Assembly: GCA_010093485.1 (NCBI GenBank)
Contig: MU001496.1
Location: 462,685-526,684 of the forward strand
Length of the DNA: 64,000 bases
Origin: Karstenula rhodostoma CBS 690.94
Lineage: Eukaryota > Ascomycota > Dothideomycetes > Pleosporales > Didymosphaeriaceae
Direction of reading: 5' to 3'
Shown here: one piece after another, positions 19,911 through 29,340 of the stretch
How the letters are laid out: each line of letters begins with the position of its first letter
How positions within the stretch are numbered: the first letter of the stretch is position 1
The notes under the pieces: generated by a model
Databases searched by the model: none
Told to the model about the DNA's origin: nothing
What the model saw: the letters and a program-made list of their open reading frames with translations, nothing else
Translations under genes and position numbers: made by a program

Positions 19911-20862
19911 ATGCGTTTCGTCGAAGCTCTCAGCGCTGCGGCGCTCTTTTCTACGCTTGGAGCTGCTGCTCCTGTCGCCAAGAGTGAGAAGAGGACCGAG
20001 TTTGCCCCTTGGTACCGTGCGACGAACATCTTGCCCGCCAGCGATGAGAAGCGCTCTGCCGATAAGGTAATTAGTCCAAGTACTTCCAACTGATATGTCG
20101 TATGCTGAAGCAGAGAAGCGCACAGAGTTCGCCCCCTGGTACCGCGCGACTAACATCCTTCCTGCGAGCGATGACAAGAAGCGCGACATTGAAGAGAAGC
20201 GCACAGAGTTTGCCCCCTGGTACCGCGCAACCAACATCCTCCCAGCCAGCGACGAGAAGCGTGAGGTGAAGGAGAAGCGTACCGAATTTGCTCCTTGGTA
20301 TCGCGCAACGAACATCCTTCCAGCCAGCGATGAGAAGCGCGACGTGGAAGCACCCGAGGAGAAGCGCACTGAGTTCGCTCCCTGGTACCGCGCAACGAAT
20401 ATCCTGCCGGCTAGCGACGAGAAGCGCGACGTGGAAGCACCTGAAGAGAAGCGCACTGAGTTTGCTCCCTGGTACCGCGCGACGAATATTCTGCCAGCCA
20501 GCGACGAGAAGCGCGACATGCAAGCACCCGAAGAGAAGCGCACCGAGTTCGCGCCATGGTACCGCGCGACCAACATCCTGCCAGCCAGCGACGAGAAGCG
20601 TGACATTCAGGCACCCGAGGAGAAGCGCACCGAGTTCGCGCCATGGTACCGCGCGACCAACATCCTGCCAGCCAGCGACGAGAAGCGTGACATTCAGGCA
20701 CCCGAGGAGAAGCGCACCGAGTTCGCGCCATGGTACCGCGCGACCAACATCCTGCCAGCCAGCGACGAGAAGCGTGACATTCAGGCACCCGAGGAGAAGC
20801 GCACCGAGTTCGCGCCATGGTACCGCGCGACCAACATTCTCCCTGCCAACGACGAGGAGTAA
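19911..20862 (+). CDS. Secreted Kex2-repeat precursor, candidate dikaritin-type RiPP precursor
   Basis: Two exons, 19911-20066 and 20116-20862, 300 aa. A signal peptide (MRFVEALSAAALFSTLGAAA) is followed by ten copies of the block TEFAPWYRATNILPASDE, each preceded by EKR and nearly all followed by KR. Kexin cleavage after Lys-Arg would release an 18-residue core and a short acidic spacer (DIEE, EVKE, DVEAPEE, DMQAPEE or DIQAPEE). The core is invariant from T to PA in all copies; only the first copy of exon 2 (SDDKKR) and the last (ANDEE) vary at the end. Each core contains a Trp-Tyr pair and a downstream Ile, residues of the kind crosslinked in dikaritins. The 49-nt intron (GTAATT..GCAGAG) must use a GAG acceptor to keep frame. 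Divergent UstYa-like neighbour. Alternative: an unmodified Kex2-processed peptide family (KEP). The core lacks the Cys-containing alpha-pheromone signature. Confidence 0.85.
19984..20859 (+). repeat. Tandem coding repeats, 10 units, up to 87 bp each
   Basis: Unit 1 sits in exon 1 and units 2-10 in exon 2. Early units (1-4) differ at many synonymous sites and have shorter spacers. The last units (starts at 20602, 20689 and 20776 for the spacer) are 87 bp and almost identical in DNA, pointing to recent expansion or gene conversion at the 3' end. The repeat phase is the coding phase, so copy number can change without frameshift. Confidence 0.95.
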
Positions 20863-21815
20863 ATTCTGGAAGACCCACGTCTTAGCCTACGAGGTGAACT
20901 CTCGCACGACTGGTTTGCAGATCATCATCAAGCGTCTTATCGAGGTTGCGTCAGCCGAGGAACCCATACAGTATTCAAACTTTGCAGCGAGATTGTCAAG
21001 CAGCAATCCATCGGTCTTTGTGTTTGTGTGGGTCGTCGCATTAACGAGCGTTCTCTGGCTAAGACGAATCCGAATTTGTCCCACATATCTCTTTCTGGAA
21101 CCACAGATAACCACTCTTTTGCACCTTATGCTTTGCATCACCTCACTCTTGGTAAGAATCGGGGGATGGGCTGACGCTGAATGGAATATTCTGCATCGCA
21201 ATGATACATTACCTTAGCTTAATCGAACCGATTCCCAAGTAAAGTTCAAAAACTGCATGTTGATATAAGCATCAAGCGTGACTGGGCATCGTCGAACCCC
21301 ACTGTTTCCTGAAATTGTCTGCGGGAAGGGCCCGCGTTCAGAGCTTGCCACAGCTTTGACAAGTTGCACGGAGGCTTGTGTAGCCATGCGTAGGGTGACC
21401 GAAGGTCAAGATCACTCTGCCACACATTCTACGATCGCCACATCAGATGAGAGGCGCAGTGTTCGATGTAGGTATTTGTTTCGGTGATAAGCGGCTCGCC
21501 CGGAGTCGGAAGAATTGCGTGACTGGTGTGAGGGGTTGACGTGCCCGCCAGAAAAACCATGGTTGCCCTACGCTGAAGCTGCTATCGTACATCTGTAGTG
21601 CCGCATCAGATAAGATGGCCAAGATCACCGACATACATCCGGAAGACTGGTGAATTGTCGTACACGTGAAGGGTGGAGACATTGGAGGAAATCGTGGGAG
21701 ATGTGGTGACGTGGGTACTTTAGGGTCCGTGCTGATCTCGGCAGGGAAATCGCAATGACAGGGTAAACGAGATGCCAACCTCGAATTTCCTCATTATACA
21801 TCTTCGTCTTCATTC
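20863..21815. other. Intergenic, no gene recognised
   Basis: 953 bp between the precursor stop and the mitochondrial carrier start. An out-of-frame extension of the repeat ORF runs to 21217, but its composition is not protein-like past 20862. No transporter, reductase or second UstYa gene is present here. Confidence 0.5.
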
Positions 21816-22975
21816 ATGTCCGGCAATACCAACAGCGACATCCTGCTGGCCGGCGCAGTTGCAGCGTTCACTGTTGATCTCCTTGTGTATCCACTCGATA
21901 CCCTGAAAACGCGATTACAGTCTCCCAACTATGCAAAAGTATATACCAATGCCGCGACTCAAAAGCCGAACTCGGCCATGTTTCGTGGCTTGTACCAAGG
22001 GGTCGGAAGTGTCATCATAGCGACACTACCTTCATGTAAAGTGCCATTTTCTTCTCCAATGACAGAATATTTTCAATGCGGAATGACACGTTTGCATGAA
22101 GTCACATTACTAACAACTGGACAGCTGGTGCATTCTTCACGACGTATGAGCGGACGAAGGCTTTCTTCAATCACATCAACCCTCCAACATCATCACATCC
22201 CAATGGTCTCATTCCAACACCCATCGTACATGCAGGCGCTTCTTCAATCGCGGAATTGGTCTCCTGCGCAATACTTACCCCCGCTGAAGTCATCAAGCAA
22301 AATGCGCAGATGGTCTCTGCAGGCTCGCCCACGAACGCCACCGTACAGACTCTTGCAAAATTCAAGTCAAACCCACTGGCGCTATGGAGGGGCTACACCG
22401 CGCTAGCGGGAAGAAACCTACCTTTTACAGCTTTGCAATTTCCTATGTTCGAGAAGATGAAAGAGGCTATCAAGGAACATCGCAACCGCAAGGGTATAAG
22501 AACAGGCACAATTGTTGAGAGTGCATGGATCACGGCTGTTAGTGCTGGTGCCGCAGGCTCAGTTGCCGCTGTCGTCACAACGCCGATCGATGTAGTCAAG
22601 ACCAGAATTATGCTCTCTGCTGTCGACGACGCAGCACATGAGGTTTCGTCCCAGAAGAAGAATGCCAAAGTGAGCTCAGAAGGTCTTGTTGATGCCTTTG
22701 GCAAGACTGTCGAGTCTTCCAAGCCCACCGCGAAGAGCACCGTACAAAACTTAAACCCTTTGACCAGCCCGGAAAAGAAGGGTAAGAAGAGTGCGTGGAA
22801 GATCGGGCAAGAGATTGTGCATGACAAAGGTTTCAAAGGGTTGTGGAGAGGTGGTGCGTTAAGAGCAGTATGGACCTTCGTCGGAAGCGGGCTGTATTTA
22901 GGAGTCTATGAGAGTGGAAGAGTGTACCTGGCGAGCAGGAGAGGGGAATACGTGGATGAGGCAGACTTGGCTTGA
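21816..22975 (+). CDS. Mitochondrial carrier family protein, S-adenosylmethionine-carrier-like (Pet8/SLC25A26)
   Basis: Two exons, 21816-22035 and 22125-22975, 356 aa. Mitochondrial carriers exchange small metabolites across the inner membrane using three repeats of two helices. All three signature motifs are present: PLDTLKTRLQ, PAEVIKQNAQM and PIDVVKTRIML. The splice (89-nt intron, GTAAAG..CAG) joins TLPS to SGAFFTTYERTKAFF. The early start of repeat 1 and the ILTPAEVIKQ motif resemble the SAM-carrier subfamily, but substrate cannot be settled by eye. A low-complexity insert (about residues 255-310, with VQNLNPLTSPEKKGKKSAW) expands repeat 3 beyond the usual 280-300 aa family length. Proximity to the RiPP-like pair is probably incidental. 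Confidence 0.85.
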
Positions 22976-23484
22976 TGTAGAATTGTAAGTTGTTATGATA
23001 CTTCCCCTGCAGCCATATTGTCTGTTGACTCGTGGGGATTAGCTGGTATGTTTGGGAACCAATAGAATTGGTTGGGCTGCGATAAAGCGGTGTTCCTAAC
23101 ATGTTCGTGTTGCTTACGTTGACAGGATATAGTATTGTACATCGCGGATCACACAACTATGAGATAAGTCCAAGAATGACCGCGACTACCGTCTGGAATG
23201 GCATGACAACTACTTGAGGTTCATGATGCGATACAAATGGACTGACCTGGACTTCACCGAGTAAATCGGTTCTCGTCCCCATTTGGCGCAATTCCAAAGG
23301 CTGCCTTCACTTTCCGCACGCGACGGTCACCTAGACAACACAGACAACACAATGGAAAACACGTACGAGCGCGTTTGCAATGCGTTTGTCAAAATACAGC
23401 CTTACATGTCTCCAACTTCTCCAAGTGAACCTGCGACTACACAATCACACCAACTAAAATTCAACCACCTGTGTCGCATCCGCA
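22976..23484. other. Intergenic
   Basis: 509 bp between two + strand genes; carrier 3' UTR and promoter of the next gene. Nothing recognisable. Confidence 0.45.
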
Positions 23485-25203
23485 ATGGACTCTTTGAAAG
23501 GCCGCCAGTACGGCAGGTCTGTTTCCATGCCGCTGTTGCCAGGCTACACGGAGGGTGAGGCAGAACAAGACCACGCAATGGAGTCATCGTGGGAGCAAGT
23601 GCTGCAGGACATTCAACTCTCACCAGGATACCAGCTTCTATTCAGCCAAAGCGGACCCGCATCACACGCTCGTCGCAAGACAGGTGACCAATCTGCGAGT
23701 TCACCCACGAGTTTTCAATCAGCACCAGAGCGCGGCGAGAGCTCAACGAGTTCGCCGGGATCAGACGACACGATCAGGCCGGGGGATATCTTGGAGTCGG
23801 GTGGCATCGCAGTTACGCCAACGCGACCGGAGCCTCAGCTAGGCGGGTCAACGCCCCCAGTTGAGAAGACGGTTCGTACTTCGGTACCGCAACTCAGCCC
23901 ACATGCTCTCGTCTTCCAACCCACGGTTCATCCAGGCAGCATCGCTACCCCAGAGCGTCCAGACACGCCCCAAGAAGACATCAACGCATATCGCACAGCC
24001 CAATCGGACCCGCGGTCAGACGTAAAGGCGCACTGCTACACCCCCGATAACTACTCCAAGCCTTCGCTATCGCATCCAGTCGGCGTTTCCGACATGGGGT
24101 CTCCCCTCAAGAACGAGCCCGTTGGAGACATGACGCACCGCTTCAGCCTCGCTGAAGCCGCCCAGAGCGTTCCCCAAACCACACCAACCACACAAGGGAC
24201 CATCCACCACCGCCGGGTATCCAGTAAATTCTCCTTCGTACCCACGCTCCCGTCTCCCCTCGGCCCAGGCCACTACACCGACGACTTAGGCTCCGACATC
24301 TCCGGTCTGGTGTCTCCCGAGACGAAGCCAGCCCCGTTGCCACGTACCCACACCGCGCAACAGAGCAACCTACCAGCCCTATCCCTAGCCCCAGCCCCAC
24401 GGATTGCGGCGCTGACACCCGCAGCCGTGCCCTTCTCCTGGACACAAAACACGACACCGGACATCTACTCCCCCTTCGACACAAGTCCCGCCAGCGACCC
24501 CTTCGTCGAGCGCGACCCCCCACCCACAAGCACACCCGCCGGCTTCGCCCCCGTCAAGCGCAAAAACCCCACGCCACCGACCCCGTACGTTCCACGCACC
24601 GAGCCAGACAACACACGTACCCTCCGCCACCCCGTAACCGGCCTCTCGACGCACTCCTCCATCCCACCCCCCTCTTTCACCGCCTCCCTCGCCCTCGCAC
24701 TCCCCCAACCCTCCCCCACCGCCCGCGCCCGCCTCACCGCACAGAAACCCCAGAGGAAAACCTGGATCGAGACGACAGCCGCGCATCTCGCCACCGCCGC
24801 GCACAACGCCGCCCGCGCAAAGCACGCGTTTGAAAGCTCGCGCCGACCCGCAGACTACGCCGCCTTCCTCGCGGCGCAGGCTGTCTTTCTCGCAACGTGG
24901 GATCTCGACGCGCTGGTCGCGCAGCGGCGGGAGTTGACGATGCCGGAGGGGATGCGTGCGCTGAGGGCGGAGGAGGCGGGGGATGGGCTGGGGGAGGGGG
25001 AGGGGAGGGTGTTGGGGGGTGGGATGGCGGTTATGGAGAGGGTTTGTGCGGAGGTTGTTGGGAGGGAGGATGCGTGGTGGGTTGGGGTGGGGGAGTTGAG
25101 TTGGGAGGAGAAGAGGGCGGTGAGGGGCGCTGTGGTGAGGGATATTAGGAGGGGGGTTGAGAGGAGGGTCGGATGGAAGGGTGGTGTTGGGTATCAGCCT
25201 TGA
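23485..25203 (+). CDS. Hypothetical disordered protein with a C-terminal helical region
   Basis: Single exon, 572 aa, family not recognised. Residues 1-420 or so are Pro/Ser/Thr-rich and look disordered, with a short ordered-looking start (WEQVLQDIQLSPGYQLLFSQSG). From about residue 425 the sequence becomes Ala/Arg-rich and helical: KTWIETTAAHLATAAHNAAR, ADYAAFLAAQAVFLATWDLDAL and later WWVGVGELSWEEKRAVRGAVVRDIRRGVERR. The coding strand changes composition sharply, from C-rich in the first 80 percent to G-rich from about 24930. No membrane segment or signal peptide. The frame is supported by length and consistent composition. Start at 23485 (MDSLKGRQYG) is the first in-frame ATG with fungal-like context; upstream exons cannot be excluded. 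Confidence 0.6.
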   Translation: MDSLKGRQYGRSVSMPLLPGYTEGEAEQDHAMESSWEQVLQDIQLSPGYQLLFSQSGPASHARRKTGDQSASSPTSFQSAPERGESSTSSPGSDDTIRPGDILESGGIAVTPTRPEPQLGGSTPPVEKTVRTSVPQLSPHALVFQPTVHPGSIATPERPDTPQEDINAYRTAQSDPRSDVKAHCYTPDNYSKPSLSHPVGVSDMGSPLKNEPVGDMTHRFSLAEAAQSVPQTTPTTQGTIHHRRVSSKFSFVPTLPSPLGPGHYTDDLGSDISGLVSPETKPAPLPRTHTAQQSNLPALSLAPAPRIAALTPAAVPFSWTQNTTPDIYSPFDTSPASDPFVERDPPPTSTPAGFAPVKRKNPTPPTPYVPRTEPDNTRTLRHPVTGLSTHSSIPPPSFTASLALALPQPSPTARARLTAQKPQRKTWIETTAAHLATAAHNAARAKHAFESSRRPADYAAFLAAQAVFLATWDLDALVAQRRELTMPEGMRALRAEEAGDGLGEGEGRVLGGGMAVMERVCAEVVGREDAWWVGVGELSWEEKRAVRGAVVRDIRRGVERRVGWKGGVGYQP

Positions 25204-25754
25204 GGTTGTGGGTTGGTGGAAGTTGGATGGGTTGGGTTCGTCTGGGGACAAGAATTGCACTGAAGCTTGGTCTTGCTGGTGGGTGAACACGCGGGTTTGC
25301 ATCGCTGGGCAGTGGCTGGTGCGTTGGCTTGGTTGGATGGTGTGAGGGGAACACTATAGCTTCAAGCTGTGTACAGCACTGCGTTGAAAGTCTGAGTACT
25401 GCATTGCTCATCCCGCCGGAACACAGTGTATTAGACTCTTGGCCAGGCGTTGTAGGTCTGGATACTTGTGGAGGAGCAGTTCCAGTAGTCAAGCCCTCGT
25501 GGCACCCGTCAAGATTTCACCAAGAAGGCAATGCCACCCTTACATACCCCTGTTTTACAGCTTTATCGAGAGAACTATAATTCACTCCGCTAGTCGCTTT
25601 GACCATGAGGCAACTGTACATATGGAGTACTTGCATCACTTCACACAGGCCGTACAGTGGAAGTGCGCGCCATTGTGGGCAAGGAGCCGCACACACACAC
25701 AGTCCCGTCGCCATACCTCCCTCTCCACACCACGATACCCGTCCTGCATCCCCA
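25204..25754. other. Intergenic, convergent 3' ends
   Basis: 551 bp between convergent genes, including a short CA repeat at about 25689-25701. No gene or RNA recognised. Confidence 0.5.
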
Positions 25755-26794
25755 CTACGCGAGCTTCCCCGGAACAAAAGGGTGCCCCGCCGACAACCCC
25801 CCATCCACGGCCCACGCCTGCCCATTCACATAACTCGCCTCATCGCTCCCCAAAAACAACACGGCCCTCGCAATCTCATCCGCCACACCCCCTCTCCTTA
25901 GCGGATTCAGCTGCCCAATCTTCCCCGTGCTGCCTCTTGCCCGTGCCGCATCGTACGTCGCCCTCGTCATGCCCGTCTCGATGAGCCCGGGACACACGGC
26001 ATTACACCGTATGCCCGTGCCCGCGAGCTGGAACGCGCACGTCTGCATCAAGCTCACGACGGCGGCTTTGCTCGCGGCGTAGTCCGTGGGGCCGGCGTTG
26101 GAGCGCAGGCCTGCAACGGAGGCGGTCGCGATGATGGAGCCCTGGGGGTAAGGTTTCGCGTCCGATATCTTGAGCATGGCGCGGGAGGCGTATTTGGCTG
26201 CCAGGAAAACGGAGAGCGTGTTCGTGCGCATCATCTTCATGAAGCCCTCCGTGTCCTCCTCCCAGAAGACCTTCGCGCTGCTGATGCCCGCGTTCGCGAA
26301 GAAGATGTCGAGCCTGCCATACGTGTCGACTGCCTCGGCGACGACGGCCTTGACCGCGGCCTCATCCGCGGCGTCGAAGACGCGGGTGTGGACGTCTACA
26401 TCTGGGTAGAGGGATGCGAGTTCGCGCTTGTGCGTGGGGAGGTGGGTGTCCGCGAAGTCGCAGATGTATATGGCTTTTGCGCCGTTGCGGGCGAATTGGT
26501 GGGCGGAGGCGCGACCGATTCCAATGGGGGAGTTTGTGCCGGTGATGATCACGACTTTGTCTTTCACGCGTCTTTCGTCCCGTTAGCTTCGTGTGCTTTG
26601 CTTGGGCTTGGGCTGGGGAATGCGAAGGGAAAGGAAGGGGATAACCCAAGGGAAACGCACCTATCACCGAGATTCCCCGCTATTTCCCTCACTCGCGGTA
26701 TATCCTCAAACGTCCCCGGGTCTTGCGGACCCTCGGAGAGCTCTCTGCTGAGCCCTTGCTGTTTTACCTTGGGGATTTTCGGATCGGATGGCAT
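25755..26794 (-). CDS. Short-chain dehydrogenase/reductase (SDR)
   Basis: Two exons, 26661-26794 and 25755-26571, 316 aa. A classical SDR oxidoreductase using NAD(P)H; substrate unknown. The Rossmann motif TGTNSPIGIG is a slight variant of TGxxxGIG with one extra residue, then NAGIS, the catalytic Ser in IIATASVAG, YAASK (catalytic Tyr and Lys) and CPGLIETGM. The tail DEASYVNGQAWAVDGGLS is typical of the classical family. The 89-nt intron (GTGCGT..AAAG, branch GCTAACG) joins IAGNLGD to RRVKDKVVIITG. The N-terminal 45 residues encoded mainly by exon 1 are polar and lack a targeting signal. Asp in CDFAD after strand 2 suggests a preference for NAD(H). It lies about 5 kb from the RiPP-like pair, separated by two other genes, so a shared pathway is not supported. 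Confidence 0.9.
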
Positions 26795-27451
26795 TGTTAC
26801 TTCTTATTCTCTAGTTTTACTCTGGAGTATGCGGAATGGTGAGTTTTACTATGTGCAGTAGTTGGGAAAGGTACGTGGACAGGGCGAGGGAGAAGCGTAC
26901 GTGTGTTGCTGGGGAGGGGTGTGGGAAGCGGAGTTGGAGCTGCGGAGGTTCCTAGTGCAGTGGAATCTGGGGTAGGTGCCGAGGTTCGTTTGGCGGGAGC
27001 CGAATGGGACGGGAACTAAGTGGTTTGCGCCCAGCGTGCTTGATCGGCGACACCGAATGCATGGTATTCAAATTTTGAGATGTACAAGTTCTTCATTGTA
27101 GATGTTGTAGCTTTTTTTCGCCGACACGGGCCCCTAGAGTCGCTCAAAATGCAACATGATTCTGCCCTTCTGCTGTCCATGGTACTTCAGATGCCTGTTG
27201 CAAGGCCGCACGATACGGCCGCGTCGTCATGCAAGCTTGACCAGTCGCTGGCTCTCCCCTGTCGACCTCGGGCTAGATTTCTCCTCCCCTTGATCTGCGA
27301 ATTGACAATGTAGCTGGCGTTGGGTGCCGCCTTGCGACGGAAGGTGTCACGCAGAGCGACCATTGCCTCGTGACGCACCCAACGTGTCTCAGCAGAATGT
27401 GTCTCCCTCTCGGAGATCTGATTGATTCCAGGCTCACAACGCCACGCCGCT
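26795..27451. other. Intergenic
   Basis: 657 bp between the SDR start and the Sen54 stop, both on the minus strand. Should hold the SDR promoter. Nothing else was recognised. Confidence 0.5.
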
Positions 27452-28801
27452 TCATCTCCCCCGGCCGCGCCCCCTTCCCCTGCCCCTGCCCCCTCTTCCT
27501 CGACCACCCTTTCCACCTCGAGGCGCCGTCCGCTCATAGACCTTCTCCCTCCCGAAATCTACATCCGCAACGCGAATGTAACTCGGGATGCCGTTGTCCA
27601 CCACGGCGAGCAGCACATTCCTGCTCCCATACTTAAGCTTGTTCATGATATGCGCACTCTCCTTGGGCCCATCATCCGGCACGGTCGCCAACAGATCGTT
27701 CAGTTCCGCAGCGGTAGGAATAGACGTGGCGCGCGCGTCGATGACGCAGATGCAGAAGTCAGGGGGCGGGCGCGCAGACTTGCGGAAGCGTTGGGAGCCG
27801 GATGTCTTCCAGATGTCGAAGTGGATGCGGAACGGGTTGTGGGGATTTGGCGGGAGCGTGAAGGCGGGAGGTTGCGTGTGGTCGCGCAAGGGGACAAGGG
27901 CGAGCGCGCGGTAGATGTCTGCGTAGGAGCGGTAGAGCCCGGGGCGTACCAGGGGGCCGTATGCCAGACTCTCTGGGGACGCGGCGTGCGAAGGCTGGGA
28001 TATACGGCGCCAGACGTCACTCCAGAAACTGCTCCAGTATCCTTGTTTGTTCGCGTTCTGGTCGGTGGAGTTAGGTGTGAGGGATTGCACGGGCGCGCGC
28101 TCGTCGTCCCAGCTGCCGTGCCGGAAGACGACGTAGCCTGAGCGCTTGAGGCCCGCATACACGGTGTACATCTCCATGGTCAGCTTCCCCCCCACGCCAG
28201 CCTCAAAGCCTAGAAACGCTGCAAACGCGGCTTGCAGACTCATCGGCGCGCCCTCCAGCATCTTTCCGCCGTTGTCCTCGTCCCTGACCGGCCACCGACA
28301 ATCCACGCTCCCTCTTTCAATCAAGAACAGCGCTTCTTCGGGCAACAACCACTCTTTTCCTCCCTTGCTCCTCCCCATGGTCAAGAACATGCTCGTCTTG
28401 GGCTTGTTCACGTACGCCATGTTCGTGTCTGGATCGTACATGGCAGGAATATGGCCCTTGTGCGTGTGTGTGCGCTGCCAGGAAAGCACATTGTGCATGG
28501 CCAGTCGCGAGGCATCGAGCTTGGAGAGCTGGAGGTTCGTCTCGTGCGATTCGAAGTCTTTTTCGCCGCGTTTGGGAAGGTGGAGCGCATTGCCGCTGTT
28601 TCTGCAACCGTGTTAGTATTGCTGCGACACCTGCGAATCGCATGCGCTTTGCGCCGCCAGGAAAGCGAAGGAGAAAGATGCATACGCTATTTTCGCAAAG
28701 GCAGCGCCGTAGTCGAGTGTTTCTTCTTCGGGGTCTTCGTCGGCAGCGGGGTCGGGGTTTGGATTGTGCAGGTGCGAGAGGTCTTCGTCTTCGTCGGCCA
28801 T
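27452..28801 (-). CDS. sen54: tRNA-splicing endonuclease subunit Sen54
   Basis: Two exons, 28686-28801 and 27452-28601, 421 aa. Sen54 is a structural subunit of the SEN complex that cuts introns from pre-tRNAs. The N-terminal Sen54 domain is recognisable: LPKRGEKDFESHETNLQLSK, then WQRTHTHKGHIPAMYDPD and TMGRSKGGKEWLLPEEALFLIERGSVDC. Further on come YTVYAGLKRSGYVVFRHGSW and the C-terminal RIHFDIWKTSGSQRFRKSARPPPDFCICVIDAR. The 84-nt intron has a perfect TACTAAC branch and joins FAKIA to NSGNALHLP. The protein ends in an uninterrupted Arg/Gly tail (RGGKGGRGRGGRGRGRGRGR), an RGG-like RNA-binding feature I do not associate with Sen54. Confidence 0.9.
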
Positions 28802-29340
28802 TGTGGAAGGTGGGGTGGGCGCTTCTCAATGCGTCGTGGTGGGACTGTTCGGCGGAGGAATCGAGGTAAGAAAGTTTGGAGCTATGACATGACTCTTCTC
28901 GGCTAAAGTTGCCTGGATCAGATGGCCCCACGTCTCAAAGGGATCCTACCATCCATTCTTAATTGGCCCCAACGATGCGGACTACTACCTCGTCATCCGA
29001 ATTTGTCGAAGACAGCATTATCACAATATCCCCGGAGTCTGCTGCACAGCCGGGACTCACCTCTGAGGCCCTTCGTGGCTGGGAGACGGAACTCTAGGAT
29101 GCGTGAAAATGCGAGACTGAACTGAGATGTTGTAATGCACCTTGGAACATTGTGAATACTTTGAAGCGCTTTCATACGAGCTAACTTGAATCCAGTCACG
29201 ATGCCCACAAGCTAAATGGCCTTACACAAGATGATGGCTCAATCCCTCACATTTACCGCAACCTCACACACATCTGGTATTGTGCCCCTAAGGCTCTCCC
29301 TTCCAGGCAATCCATCGCCTAGTTTCACCTCGTCCAGCAT
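28802..29340. other. Intergenic
   Basis: 539 bp: Sen54 promoter and 3' flank of lysyl-tRNA synthetase. Nothing recognisable. Confidence 0.5.

Noticed and set aside
19984..20859. CRISPR-like direct repeats
   Set aside because: The repeats are protein-coding, in frame, with spacers that are themselves coding and similar to one another, in a fungal genome.
19911..20862. Alpha-factor-like mating pheromone precursor
   Set aside because: The architecture (signal peptide, repeats, KR sites) is shared, but filamentous ascomycete alpha pheromones carry a short core of the WC..G.PC type. This core has no Cys or Gly and is longer.
19881..20878. Long open frames on the minus strand and in another + frame across the repeat array, the latter running to 21217
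   Set aside because: They are shadows of the 87-bp coding repeats: lack of stops is copied unit by unit. Only the frame with the signal peptide, Lys-Arg sites and synonymous codon drift behaves as protein.
21816..22975. SAM-carrier-like gene as supplier for a RiPP methyltransferase
   Set aside because: No methyltransferase gene is present nearby and mitochondrial SAM carriers are housekeeping genes; adjacency alone is not evidence.
25755..26794. SDR as a tailoring enzyme of the RiPP-like locus
   Set aside because: It lies about 5 kb away beyond a mitochondrial carrier and an unknown gene, on the opposite strand, with no sign of clustering.
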